Shown piece by piece: positions 35,119 to 43,998 of a DNA stretch of 64,000 nucleotides. Numbering within the stretch: position 1 is the stretch's first letter; each line of letters begins with the position of its first letter. The position numbers were made by a program, and so were the translations under genes. The notes under the pieces are model-generated. The model was not told where the DNA came from. It worked only from the letters and a program-made list of their open reading frames with translations, and made no database searches. Source of the stretch: VXPQ01 sp965223485 (GTDB lineage Bacteria; Bacteroidota; Rhodothermia; Rhodothermales; VXPQ01); contig OZ244993.1 of the NCBI GenBank assembly GCA_965223485.1, forward strand, positions 744,001 to 808,000, in the 5' to 3' direction.

Positions 35119-37032
35119 ATGAGAGCATTCTGCCTTAGTGTCAGTTCGCGGACTCGATCCGCTGCAGCCTTGTCGTTGCGGCACGTACAAATAGAAACCA
35201 AAGACCTTGCGCGGTCAACAACTAGACAGGTACGGCGAAGGCTTGCCGTCATCCCAATCGCCTGCCTGCTTTTCGGAATTGTTGCGGCAGCCGGGGCTCA
35301 GGATGCTACGATCACGGGCGAGCTGAAAACGTGGCACAGGGTTACGCTCTCGTTTGCGGGGCCGGAGACAAGTGAAGCTGCCGAACCAAATCCGTTTACC
35401 GACTACCGACTACTCGTGACGTTCAGGAATGGAGACTATTCCGTGGTCGTACCGGGATTCTACGCGGCCGATGGCAATGCCGGAGAAACCAGTGCCGACA
35501 GAGGAAACGTCTGGCGCGTGCACTTCTCTCCGAATATGCCTGGCGAATGGTCGTACAGGGCATCGTTCCGCACGGGTCCCAATATCGCGTTGTCCTCTGC
35601 CCAACATGCAGGCTCCCAGACCGGATTCAATGGCGAAAGGGGTTCGTTTGCCGTCGAGCCTACAGACAAGACCGGACGCGACTTTCGGCGCCACGGACGA
35701 CTGGAGTATGTCGGTGAACACTACTTCCGATTCGCGGGTAGCGGGGATTACTACCTCAAAGGAGGGGCCGATAGCCCGGAGAACTTCCTGGGATTCCACG
35801 AATTCGACAATACGTACGACATAAGACGACCGAACGGATTCATCCACAAGTTTGAGCCCCACGTCAGCGACTGGCGGCCGGGCGATCCGACCTGGCAGGG
35901 CGGAAAGGGCAAAGGAATTATCGGCGCCCTCAACTACCTCGCAGGCAAGGGGGTAAACAGTGTCTACTTCCTCACCTACAATGTGGATGCCGGCGACGGC
36001 AAAGATACCTGGATGTGGACCGACCCGGACGAGAGGAAAAGATTCGATACGAGTAAACTCGACCAATGGGAGATCGTCTTCGACCACATGGACCGCCTCG
36101 GCATGATGCTGCATGTCGTGACCCAGGAGCGCGAGAATGACTTTGACCTTGGGCAATCTCCAGGACTGAACCCCGTGCGCAACCTCTATTACAGAGAACT
36201 TGTTGCGCGCTTTGCACACCACAATGCTGTCATTTGGAATCTGGGTGAAGAGAACAATACCCCGGACTCCGATCGAAAGGACATTGCGAACTACATCCGA
36301 TCCATAGATCCGTACGACCACCCCATCACGGTCCACACTGACCCTCACGAGGCCATGACGTTCTATGACGGTCTGTTGGGTGATCCGAACTTCGAAGCAA
36401 CCTCCATTCAGGCAGACATGGGCGTGTACAACCGGGATGCCGATGTATTGAGGCAGCGCTCGGCAAAAGCTGGACGCAAGTGGGCGATATTTGGAGACGA
36501 GCAACAGCCGGCAAGAGTCGGTATCGCTCCCGATGCCGTTGATCCTACGCACGACCTGCCACGTAAACAGGCCCTGTGGGGAAACCTCATGGGCGGAGGC
36601 TCCGGTGTTGAGTGGTACTTCGGTTCGAAATACCCACCATGCGCAGACACGACCTGTGAGGACCTGAGGACGCGGGATACGATGTACGAACAAACCAGAT
36701 ACGCACTCGAGTTTTTTCAGACGTATCTGCCGTTCTGGGAAATGGAGCCTGACAACGGCCTTGCGTTTAGTTACGGTGCTCTCGTGCTGGCCAATCCCGG
36801 CGAGATCTATGCTGTCTATTTGCCCAACGGCGGTCCCTCAGAACTGGATCTTGAGGACGAATACACTTTCGACGTGCGCTGGTATAATCCGAGGACTGGC
36901 GGTGCTCTCCAGACGGGTACTGTAACCACTATTGAAGGCGAGGCTTACGTCTCGCTGGGCCTGCCTCCCCAAGATGACGATCAGGATTGGGTGGCCCTCA
37001 TTACCAGGGCTGACAGGGACTCCCAGCACTAG
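35119..37032 (+). CDS. secreted DUF5060-domain glycosidase-like protein, paralogue 1
   Basis: 637 residues with a long basic N-region, then a signal peptide (RRLAVIPIACLLFGIVAAAGAQ). The DUF5060 beta-sandwich opens with GELKTWHRVTLSFAGPETSE and ends near ADRGNVWRVHFSPNMPGEWS. A TIM-barrel-like region follows (YYLKGGADSPENFLGFHEFD, GIIGALNYLAGKGVNSVYFL, AVIWNLGEENNTPDSDRKD), with the NLGEEN glutamates a likely catalytic site. A small C-terminal beta domain completes it. Family members are predicted polysaccharide or glycoside hydrolases. It lies 32 bp after the transporter. ATG 35119 has GGGGGAT before it. Confidence 0.82.
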   Translation: MRAFCLSVSSRTRSAAALSLRHVQIETKDLARSTTRQVRRRLAVIPIACLLFGIVAAAGAQDATITGELKTWHRVTLSFAGPETSEAAEPNPFTDYRLLVTFRNGDYSVVVPGFYAADGNAGETSADRGNVWRVHFSPNMPGEWSYRASFRTGPNIALSSAQHAGSQTGFNGERGSFAVEPTDKTGRDFRRHGRLEYVGEHYFRFAGSGDYYLKGGADSPENFLGFHEFDNTYDIRRPNGFIHKFEPHVSDWRPGDPTWQGGKGKGIIGALNYLAGKGVNSVYFLTYNVDAGDGKDTWMWTDPDERKRFDTSKLDQWEIVFDHMDRLGMMLHVVTQERENDFDLGQSPGLNPVRNLYYRELVARFAHHNAVIWNLGEENNTPDSDRKDIANYIRSIDPYDHPITVHTDPHEAMTFYDGLLGDPNFEATSIQADMGVYNRDADVLRQRSAKAGRKWAIFGDEQQPARVGIAPDAVDPTHDLPRKQALWGNLMGGGSGVEWYFGSKYPPCADTTCEDLRTRDTMYEQTRYALEFFQTYLPFWEMEPDNGLAFSYGALVLANPGEIYAVYLPNGGPSELDLEDEYTFDVRWYNPRTGGALQTGTVTTIEGEAYVSLGLPPQDDDQDWVALITRADRDSQH

Positions 37033-37154
37033 TATTGCTCAGATAACGAACCTTGACCGAACCGATGAACGACATCATGCTCCGAAACCGGGTCGCCGCG
37101 ATGCCAGCAACCCTCAAGAGAAGATCGGGTGTCAGGCCGGGATATCCGGGATCT

Positions 37155-38993
37155 ATGCCCCCGGAACGTCTTTTGACGCTTCTTTTTGTTTTGCTCTTCC
37201 CACTGGTCATGTCCTCGGCATGTGAGCAGTCGAGCGACCTTTCCGGAGAGCCAACGGCGGCTGAGGTTTCCGGAGAGCTGAAGACGTGGCATCGCGTGAC
37301 AATCTCATTCGTCGGTCCGGAGTCCAGCGAAACGTCTACCCCAAATCCATTTACAGACTATCGACTGGATGTCGCCTTTACGCGCGGGAATCAGACTGTG
37401 GTCGTCCCGGGTTTCTACGCAGCGGATGGTGATGCGGCGAACTCCAGCGCCGAGAGCGGAAGCATATGGCAGGTCCATTTTTCACCAAACGAAGAGGGCG
37501 AATGGAGCTACAAGGCATCGTTCCGCACAGGTCAGGATGTTGCGATCGCCACTGATCCGATGGCTGGGGAACCGACTGCATTTGACGGAGCCTCGGGGTC
37601 ATTCACTGTGCTTCCCTCGGACAAAGGAGGTCAAGATCTCCGGCGTCACGGGCTACTGCAGTATGTGGGCGAACACCACTACCGATTCGCCGGAAGCGGT
37701 ACGTACTATCTGAAGGGCGGGGCGGACAGTCCGGAGAATTTCCTTGCATACGACGAGATAGACGGAACCTTCGACGCCGACGCAGGCTCAGGAAGCTACG
37801 AGCAGGTAGGGACCTTCATCCACCAATACCAACCGCACGTCCAGGATTGGCGTGACGGCGATCCCGGTTGGAAGGATGGCAAGGGCAAGGGAATCATCGG
37901 CGCCCTCAACTATCTGGCAGGAAAAGGGATGAACAGTGTCTATTTCCTGACCTACAACATTGAAGGCGGGGATGGCCGGGACACATGGATGTGGACCGAT
38001 GTTGACGAGAGGAAACGATTCGACGTCAGCAAATTGGCGCAGTGGGAGATTGTATTCGCTCATATGGACCGACTTGGCGTCATGCTTCACGTCGTCACGC
38101 AAGAGACAGAGAATGATCGAAACCTCGGGGGCAGTGTTGGGCTGAATCCAGTTCGTGAGCTATACCATCGTGAACTCGTCGCGCGCTTCGGCCATCACAA
38201 TGCCGTGACCTGGAACCTGGGAGAGGAGAACAACACTCCCGATGCCGATCGGAAAATGATCGCGGGCTCCATACGCTCACTGGATCCCTATGATCATCCG
38301 ATCACCGTCCACACGAAGGCCAACCGGGCGATGTGGTTCTACGACGGCATTCTTGGGGATCCAAACTTCGAAGCGACCTCCATCCAGGCCGACATGGGTG
38401 ACTACAATAGAGACGCTATTGTGCTGCGGCAGCACTCGGAGCGCGCTGGACGAAAGTGGGCCATCTTCGGAGACGAGCAGCAGCCGGCATGGCTGGGCGC
38501 CGCTCCTGATGCCGTCGACCCGACGCACGACTTGCCACGCAAACAAGCGCTCTGGGGAAACCTCATGGGTGGCGGTTCCGGTGTGGAGTGGTATTTCGGC
38601 AGCCGTAACCCCTGTATGGACATCGACTGCGATGACTGGCGGACGCGCGAGATCTTGTGGGATCAAACGCGCTACGCACTCGAATTTTTTCAGACGTATC
38701 TGCCGTTCTGGGAAATGGAGCCAGACAACGGCCTTGCATTCGCATACGGCAACCTCGTGCTCGCCAAGCCGGGCCAAACATACGCGGTGTATTTGCCGAC
38801 AGGAGGCCATACTGCGCTTGATCTCCAAAGAGACGAGGGTACGTTTAACGTACAGTGGTACAACCCAAGATCAGGCGGAGAGCTCCAGTCCGGCAACGTG
38901 ACGACGGTCGAAGGCGGCGGGATCGTATCGCTCGGCGAACCCCCGGCAGATCCTGACCAGGATTGGGCCGTGCTGGTGACCCGCTCGGAGTAG
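37155..38993 (+). CDS. DUF5060-domain lipoprotein, paralogue 2
   Basis: 612 residues from the ATG at 37155, which gives a clean lipoprotein signal (LLTLLFVLLFPLVMSSACEQ). Upstream in-frame starts (37053 TTG, 37065, 37077, 37101) would bury it. It closely matches the preceding protein throughout: GELKTWHRVTISFVGPESSE, GADSPENFLAYDEID, VTWNLGEENNTPDADRK, EWYFGSRNPCMDIDCDD and the C-terminal QDWAVLVTRSE. Unlike paralogue 1 it is lipid-anchored. The two look like a tandem duplication with division of place: one free, one membrane-bound. A decayed copy of its 3' end lies at 44.7 kb. Confidence 0.82.
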   Translation: MPPERLLTLLFVLLFPLVMSSACEQSSDLSGEPTAAEVSGELKTWHRVTISFVGPESSETSTPNPFTDYRLDVAFTRGNQTVVVPGFYAADGDAANSSAESGSIWQVHFSPNEEGEWSYKASFRTGQDVAIATDPMAGEPTAFDGASGSFTVLPSDKGGQDLRRHGLLQYVGEHHYRFAGSGTYYLKGGADSPENFLAYDEIDGTFDADAGSGSYEQVGTFIHQYQPHVQDWRDGDPGWKDGKGKGIIGALNYLAGKGMNSVYFLTYNIEGGDGRDTWMWTDVDERKRFDVSKLAQWEIVFAHMDRLGVMLHVVTQETENDRNLGGSVGLNPVRELYHRELVARFGHHNAVTWNLGEENNTPDADRKMIAGSIRSLDPYDHPITVHTKANRAMWFYDGILGDPNFEATSIQADMGDYNRDAIVLRQHSERAGRKWAIFGDEQQPAWLGAAPDAVDPTHDLPRKQALWGNLMGGGSGVEWYFGSRNPCMDIDCDDWRTREILWDQTRYALEFFQTYLPFWEMEPDNGLAFAYGNLVLAKPGQTYAVYLPTGGHTALDLQRDEGTFNVQWYNPRSGGELQSGNVTTVEGGGIVSLGEPPADPDQDWAVLVTRSE

Positions 38994-39122
38994 AGCCAGG
39001 ACACTTTGAGCGGCTGCCGTTCTTCAGTCGGTCCTGCGAAACCGCGAGGACTTCGACTCAGTGCGCCTAGCAGGTTCGTCCAGAGATCACTGCGCAGACA
39101 GAATCGAGAGTGAGTCGATAGG

Positions 39123-40292
39123 ATGGTCCAATTCCGCAAAATCATCTTCTGGTGTCACCTGGTTGTCGCACTTCTGGCCATGCCCGTCGTCGTCGTCATG
39201 TCCGCTACCGGTGTTGTGTTGACCTATCAAAGGCAGATACAAGACTGGGCGGACACCAGAGGGCTTGAGAGATCCACATCCCCTGAGGGCACCGAGGAGA
39301 TAGCGTTGGAGTCCATCATCTCGACGCTGCAGGCAGCGGGCTACGGGTTGCCGAATTCGATCAAGAAGCTCTCAGCGGCGGACGAACCGCTTGTCTTCTC
39401 GTTTGAAGATGGGCCCACGTTGTACATAGACCGCTACACAGGCGTAATTCTTGGTGAACGGTCCGCGTTGTCCGAGGAAACGGTTAGACCGTTCTTCCGA
39501 GATGTAAGGAACCTGCATCGTTGGCTGATGACGTCAGGAGAGAGCCGAGCCATCGGAAGAGGCATTACCGGTGCGAGTAATCTGGGCTTACTCTTTCTGA
39601 TTCTCAGTGGATTGTACCTGTGGTGGCCGCGCAACTGGCGGAGAAGCGCTCTGCGAAATGTTATGCTGTTCAGGCGTGGTCTTTCCCCGAAGGCGCGCGA
39701 TTTCAATTGGCACAACGTCTTCGGCTTGTGGTCACTACTACCCCTCTTGATCATGGTCTCTACAGGGGTTGTTTTCGGGTATCAGTGGGCGGACGATCTG
39801 GTCTTGACAGTCCTCGGAGAAACATCGTCTGCCAGTAACTCTACGGTATCTAATTCGGGTGATGCTGATCGAGATCAAGTGTGGCCAGCTCAGTTGGATC
39901 GTCTGTCGCTTCGTGAGTTGGAGCAAAGAGCTACTGAACACGCGCCCGGTTGGCGGAGCTATACTCTGCAGGTACCGGCGCTTGCCGATACACTTGTTGA
40001 GTTCCGAGTCTATGCTGCCGCGGGTGGGCAGCCCCACAAGACCGCGTCGATCGGCTTTGACTGGCGAACAGGAGAACGACTGTTGTGGGAGCCGTTCGCA
40101 GCGCAGTCCCTGGGCCATCGCGCCAATAGAGTCATCCGATTTGCTCACACGGGTGAGTGGCTGGGTGTGATTGGACAGACCATTGCCGGGATATTCACCC
40201 TCGCATCACTATTCCTCGTATGGACCGGCAGTTCGCTGTCGCTGAGGCGGTTGCGGGAGTGGAGAAAGAGAGCAAGACGTGGAACAGGATAA
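39123..40292 (+). CDS. PepSY-associated transmembrane protein
   Basis: A 389-residue inner-membrane protein with four hydrophobic segments and two PepSY-like periplasmic regions (ALESIISTLQAAGYGLPNSI and LRELEQRATEHAPGWRSYTL). It opens with the family pattern FWCHLVVALLAMPVVVVMSA and ends with a helix before a basic tail. Relatives are often linked with TonB receptors and are thought to move electrons to reduce siderophore-bound iron; a different use here is possible. Its stop codon TAA lies inside the 8-bp target duplication of the 343-bp element that follows, so the coding region survived. A partial, decayed copy lies at 44.8-45.1 kb. Confidence 0.8.
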   Translation: MVQFRKIIFWCHLVVALLAMPVVVVMSATGVVLTYQRQIQDWADTRGLERSTSPEGTEEIALESIISTLQAAGYGLPNSIKKLSAADEPLVFSFEDGPTLYIDRYTGVILGERSALSEETVRPFFRDVRNLHRWLMTSGESRAIGRGITGASNLGLLFLILSGLYLWWPRNWRRSALRNVMLFRRGLSPKARDFNWHNVFGLWSLLPLLIMVSTGVVFGYQWADDLVLTVLGETSSASNSTVSNSGDADRDQVWPAQLDRLSLRELEQRATEHAPGWRSYTLQVPALADTLVEFRVYAAAGGQPHKTASIGFDWRTGERLLWEPFAAQSLGHRANRVIRFAHTGEWLGVIGQTIAGIFTLASLFLVWTGSSLSLRRLREWRKRARRGTG

Positions 40293-40397
40293 TTCGGGGG
40301 ATTATATACAAAAGTTGCCAAAGGGCTTCGTAGTCAGAAATGGTCCGAAAAAACTGGACAGTTTTTCCGGCGTTTTTAAGTGTAGCGCTGCGTCGGG

Positions 40398-41204
40398 TTA
40401 TGCCGCCTTGGGCAGCGGCTTTCGTTTGTAGAATACGTCGTCGGGGGTTCGGTTGTCAAGTCCCTGGTGAGGACGCTCTTCGTTGAAGTAGCGCAGGTAG
40501 TCGGCAATTCCCTTCCTGGCCTCGCTCACCGTCTCGTAGGCGCGCCGGTAGACTTCTTCCTGCTTGAGGCTGCGCCAGAGGCGCTCCACGTACACATTGT
40601 CGAGCCAGCGGCCCTTGCCGTCCATAGAGATGCGCACCCCGTGCGCCTTGAGCGCACCGGTGAACGCCTCGGAGGTAAACTGCGCTCCCTGGTCGGTGTT
40701 GAAGACCTGTGGCGCGCCATAGCGGACAATGGCTTCTTCCATCGCTTCGACGCAAAAGGCGGCGTCCATCGTGTTCGAGAGCCGGTGGGCGAGCGCCTTG
40801 CGGCTATGCCAGTCGATTACGGCCACGAGATAGAGAAAGCCTTTCGCCATAGGGATGTACGTAATGTCCGCCGCATAGACTTCGCGGGGTCTCGTAACCT
40901 TCATGCTTCTGAGCAGATAAGGATAAATCCTGTGCCCTTCTCCTGGAGAAGACGTGCGGCGCTTCGGATAGATGGCCCTTAGGCCCATCAGACGCATAAG
41001 GCGAACGACGCGGCTTCTGGCGATCTTGCGCCCGCGCGCCTCGAGCATGCTCTTGATCGTGCGCGATCCGCTCGTGGGACGTTCCATGTAGAGCCTGTCG
41101 ATCTCTTTCATAACGGCAAGATTCTCTTCGCTCTCTGTCCGGGGACGATAGTAGGCCGTCGAACGACTCAACGACAGGAGCCTCGACTGGCGAACCACCG
41201 GCAA
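40398..41204 (-). CDS. IS3-family transposase, orfB (integrase domain)
   Basis: 268 residues with the DDE catalytic core: VYAADITYIPMAKG (first Asp), VFNTDQGAQFTS (second Asp) and DNVYVERLWRSLKQEEVY (Glu), ending with the usual YFNEERPHQGLDNRTP. The HTH_21-like N-terminal part (LYMERPTSGSRTIKSMLEAR) is present. In IS3 elements this reading frame is normally joined to orfA by programmed -1 frameshifting. The frame is intact. Confidence 0.93.
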   Translation of the reverse strand: MPVVRQSRLLSLSRSTAYYRPRTESEENLAVMKEIDRLYMERPTSGSRTIKSMLEARGRKIARSRVVRLMRLMGLRAIYPKRRTSSPGEGHRIYPYLLRSMKVTRPREVYAADITYIPMAKGFLYLVAVIDWHSRKALAHRLSNTMDAAFCVEAMEEAIVRYGAPQVFNTDQGAQFTSEAFTGALKAHGVRISMDGKGRWLDNVYVERLWRSLKQEEVYRRAYETVSEARKGIADYLRYFNEERPHQGLDNRTPDDVFYKRKPLPKAA

Positions 41205-41239
41205 TGCATGGGCGCGATCTATCCTCGACCGGCGCTCGG

Positions 41240-41575
41240 CTAACGGTCGCGACCGAGCGCCTTCGATAAAAAATCCTTCTCCATCGACAACTCTCCGATC
41301 TTCGCGTGAAGCACCTTTATCTGATCGTCGCGCTCGTCCGGGGCGCCGCCACGGCCCCGGGTGAACGCTTCTTCGGCGCTCTCTGTGAGCTGCTTCTTCC
41401 AGGATTGTATCTGGTTCGGGTGCACCTCGAAGCGCTCGGCGAGTTCGGCCAGCGTACGGTCGCCGCGAACGGCGGCGAGGGCTACCTTCGCCTTGAACGA
41501 AGGACTATGGGTTCTGCGTGTGCGTCTTGACATGGGTCTCGTCGGGTTGATTGTATCGGAACAAGGTCGTAACAC
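41240..41575 (-). CDS. IS3-family transposase, orfA (helix-turn-helix)
   Basis: 111 residues beginning near the right end of the IS. The HTH_Tnp_1 region reads HSPSFKAKVALAAVRGDRTL, AELAERFEVHPNQIQSWKKQ, followed by a leucine-zipper-like coil (LHAKIGELSMEKDFLSKAL). It binds the IS ends and makes the fusion transposase with orfB. Confidence 0.92.
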   Translation of the reverse strand: MLRPCSDTINPTRPMSRRTRRTHSPSFKAKVALAAVRGDRTLAELAERFEVHPNQIQSWKKQLTESAEEAFTRGRGGAPDERDDQIKVLHAKIGELSMEKDFLSKALGRDR

Positions 41576-41939
41576 TACACCTTAAATTCCCCGAAAATCT
41601 GTCCAATCAACCCGAACCACCTCTGTCGGTCGCTGTCCAACATGGCGTGGTAGGTTGTTTGGAGCGTGATTCTCCATTAGAGGTGGCAGTAAACAGGCAT
41701 GAAAAAAACACTAATTAACTCTAAATAATCACGAAATGAGCACAACAATTTGCATATAATTAATGGTGAGGGCTGGGTCAACCCATGACGGAGTGAACGC
41801 GGTCAGGCTGAGTCGTTGCCCCTATGTGCGCGCCGGAGAGTAAGGCAAAGATAATGCGGCTTCCCAGATGGCTGCGAATACCGTAGCCGAAGAAGAAAAC
41901 GGAGGCTTGGCAACTTTTGTATATAATCCCCATAATTCG

Positions 41940-42097
41940 ATTGATAACGCGGCTGCGCATACCCGTTGAAACGGAGCGCAAGTACAACAATGAATCGGCC
42001 AGGAATTGACATGCAGGATCTTTCTACTAAGGAGGAGTCAACTATGTAATGGTCTCGTCCGCGGCCGGTTGGTCTTCTTACCACCTTGTCCCACATC
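41940..42097 (+). promoter_or_regulatory. leader with a start-stop ORF before the HlyD-like gene
   Basis: At 42031-42049 a near-perfect Shine-Dalgarno (AAGGAGGAG) is followed by CAACT and then ATGTAA, a start codon directly followed by a stop. The real gene starts 50 bp later at 42098 without a visible ribosome site. This could be a ribosome-stalling leader, or the scar of a deletion that removed the original gene here. Confidence 0.4.
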
Positions 42098-43153
42098 ATG
42101 AAACGCAGCCACCTTGCTGTCATAATAGCCGTTGTAGCGCTCGTAGGCGTGTTGTTCCTGCCTATCAGCGTGCCCCTACGCCTCGTCGTGCCGGGAAAAA
42201 TCATGCCGGCCCGCGAGTGGACCCTGCTGCGCGATCAGCAAGGCTCCATCGGTGCCTTGCTGCGCGATCACACACAGGGCACGGTGCAAAGTTATGCCCT
42301 CAATCGCTTCGAGCGCGGCGACGTGGTACGCCTGACTCTGCATCCCGCTATCCGACCCCGCGTCTACGTCGAAGCCGGCGACACCATCGCCTCCATCTCT
42401 TCGAGCGAGACCGAGCGGCAACTGGCGCAGCTCACGGGCGAACTGTCCACCGTCCTGGCCTCGCTCGAGGTGTATGCCTCCGGTGAGAAAGTCTCCATCG
42501 TGGACAAAGCCCGGACGCAGCTTGCGCGCGCCGAAGAACAGGCCCGTCAACATGACAGCGAACTGGCCCGCCTCCGTGAGCTTCGCGAACGTGCGTTGAT
42601 TGCCGAGCAAGACCTGGAAATGGCCCAGAGCCGCCAGCGCGTGTTGGCGACCGACATCGCCACTGCCCGCGCACGCCTCGACGTGGTGCAGACCGGTGCG
42701 AAACCGCAGCAACTCGACCTCATGAGCACCGAAGCTGCTGCGCTGCAGAATGAAATCGCTACCCTCAACGACCGGTTGAACCGGTTCACGATGACCACCC
42801 CCATCCCCGGTACGGTCGTCCGTTCCTTTGGCCCTGACACGCTGCTCCAGGTGCTCGACATCAGGCATAACATCGTCATGATGCCCGTACCCTGGTCAGC
42901 GCATTACGATCTGGTACCGGAGCAAACAGTTGATGTGGAGGTGTTTGGCATCGGGAAGCGCGTCAGTGGCCGTCTCCAGCAACTCGGCGATGTCGTCCAT
43001 CTCCTCAAGGGGCAACAGGTAATGCTCGTGACGGCCTCCATCGACGACCCTGCAGCCCTCCCCCCTGGCGCTATGGCGCGATGTACCATCGCCAACGGCT
43101 CCGTTCCGCTACGAGAATACCTGAGACGAATGGCCCAATCAACCTTTCAATAG
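42098..43153 (+). CDS. HlyD-like membrane fusion / adaptor protein
   Basis: 351 residues with one N-terminal membrane anchor (LAVIIAVVALVGVLFLPISV), then a lipoyl/biotinyl-like half (VVPGKIMPAREWTLLRDQQG). A coiled coil spans about residues 120-200 (ARTQLARAEEQARQHDSELA, RLRELRERALIAEQDLEMAQ), and the second lipoyl half and beta-barrel domain follow (TTPIPGTVVRSFGPDTLL). HlyD-type adaptors bridge inner- and outer-membrane parts of export systems; no exporter ATPase or permease is adjacent. The next gene is in the same frame, separated only by this gene's TAG. Probably one unit with VTC and DUF4956. Confidence 0.78.
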   Translation: MKRSHLAVIIAVVALVGVLFLPISVPLRLVVPGKIMPAREWTLLRDQQGSIGALLRDHTQGTVQSYALNRFERGDVVRLTLHPAIRPRVYVEAGDTIASISSSETERQLAQLTGELSTVLASLEVYASGEKVSIVDKARTQLARAEEQARQHDSELARLRELRERALIAEQDLEMAQSRQRVLATDIATARARLDVVQTGAKPQQLDLMSTEAAALQNEIATLNDRLNRFTMTTPIPGTVVRSFGPDTLLQVLDIRHNIVMMPVPWSAHYDLVPEQTVDVEVFGIGKRVSGRLQQLGDVVHLLKGQQVMLVTASIDDPAALPPGAMARCTIANGSVPLREYLRRMAQSTFQ

Positions 43154-43222
43154 CCCTGCGCGATACGTTCAGAGTACAAATATCTCGTACCCTGCGAGGT
43201 CTTACGCGAGCTACGCGCCCGG

Positions 43223-43996
43223 ATGGCTCCGTTCGTACACCTCGACCGGCATGGCCTGGGCTTCGAGGAGCGCGGCTACACCGTGCACAGCCTCTACCTC
43301 GATACAGCCTCCCTGCGATATTATCATGAAAAGAAAGCCGGTATTCAGGTGCGAAGAAAGCTTCGCGTGCGCGGCTACAACTACCACAAAGCGGGCGACT
43401 GGCTCTTTCTGGAAATCAAACGTAAAGTAGGCGGCAAGATCAGGAAGAATCGCGCCCCGGTCTCGTTCGAGAACCTCACCTCGCTCTTCGCCACCGGAGA
43501 CATCGATCGTTATATCCAGACCAACGACCATTATCCCCATGCGCACGACGACGCGCATCGGTTCTTCTATCACGTCTATCGCTACAACCTGCGCCCCACC
43601 CACCTGACGGTCTACGAACGGGAAGCCTTCCTGGGCCGCTTCGACGCGACCCTCCGGGTGACGTTCGACCGTAACCTGCGCGGGGGCTCCTACCCGTCGC
43701 TGGGCGAGATCTACCAGGAGGCGGGACTGCGCGAGGTCTTTCCCGGCCATTTCATTCTTGAAGTGAAGTACAACACGCGCTTCCCCGCATGGCTCAAAAC
43801 GGTGCTGGGCCGTTATGGCCTACGGAATGAGGCCCTCTCCAAGTATTGCCTGTGCGCGACCGTCCATAAGAAACACCGGGACGACAAGGTCACCGTCATG
43901 GCGAATGCGTCCCAGCTACCGACCACACCCCCCAGGCTGCAACACATGTCTGAACCAAGCAGCATACCTACCCCCATGAACGAGAACCTTGCGTGA
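43223..43996 (+). CDS. VTC-domain protein (polyphosphate polymerase-like)
   Basis: 257 residues from the first ATG, matching VTC domains: RRKLRVRGYNYHKAGDWLFL, EIKRKVGGKIRKNRAPVSF, a basic YEREAFLG and FILEVKYNTRFP. Basic residues line the tunnel where yeast Vtc4 makes polyphosphate. Homology starts earlier: the same frame before the ATG reads EYKYLVPCEVLRELRAR, the conserved first strand, but no usual start codon lies between the preceding TAG (43151-43153) and 43223. Either an unusual start is used or the 5' end was lost. VTC, DUF4956 and CotH proteins commonly go together; function in bacteria is unsettled. Confidence 0.75.
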   Translation: MAPFVHLDRHGLGFEERGYTVHSLYLDTASLRYYHEKKAGIQVRRKLRVRGYNYHKAGDWLFLEIKRKVGGKIRKNRAPVSFENLTSLFATGDIDRYIQTNDHYPHAHDDAHRFFYHVYRYNLRPTHLTVYEREAFLGRFDATLRVTFDRNLRGGSYPSLGEIYQEAGLREVFPGHFILEVKYNTRFPAWLKTVLGRYGLRNEALSKYCLCATVHKKHRDDKVTVMANASQLPTTPPRLQHMSEPSSIPTPMNENLA

Positions 43997-43998
43997 GG

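Larger units (their letters stand above)
40336..41624 (-). mobile_element. IS3-family element inside MITE copy A
   Basis: 1289 bp with imperfect inverted repeats (AGAAATGGTCCG at the left, matching AGAGGTGGTTCG read inward from the right; both continue to TGGACAG). It is flanked by a 3-bp duplication GTC. It carries two overlapping-type genes, orfA and orfB. Confidence 0.85.
40297..41931. mobile_element. 343-bp MITE-like element, copy A (interrupted by IS3)
   Basis: Ends are a perfect 25-bp inverted repeat starting GGGGATTATATACAAAAG (left from 40297, right to 41931). They are flanked by the 8-bp duplication ATAATTCG (40289-40296 and 41932-41939). Removing the IS3 insertion (40336-41624) and its 3-bp duplication leaves 343 bp, the same as copy B at 55730-57408, to which it is inverted. 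It has no transposase of its own. Confidence 0.88.

Noticed and set aside
41778..41990. A 70-codon minus-strand frame in MITE copy A
   Set aside because: Only its last 27 or so residues are shared with the other copy and the frames enter from different flanking DNA; it is better explained as chance openness in the repeat.
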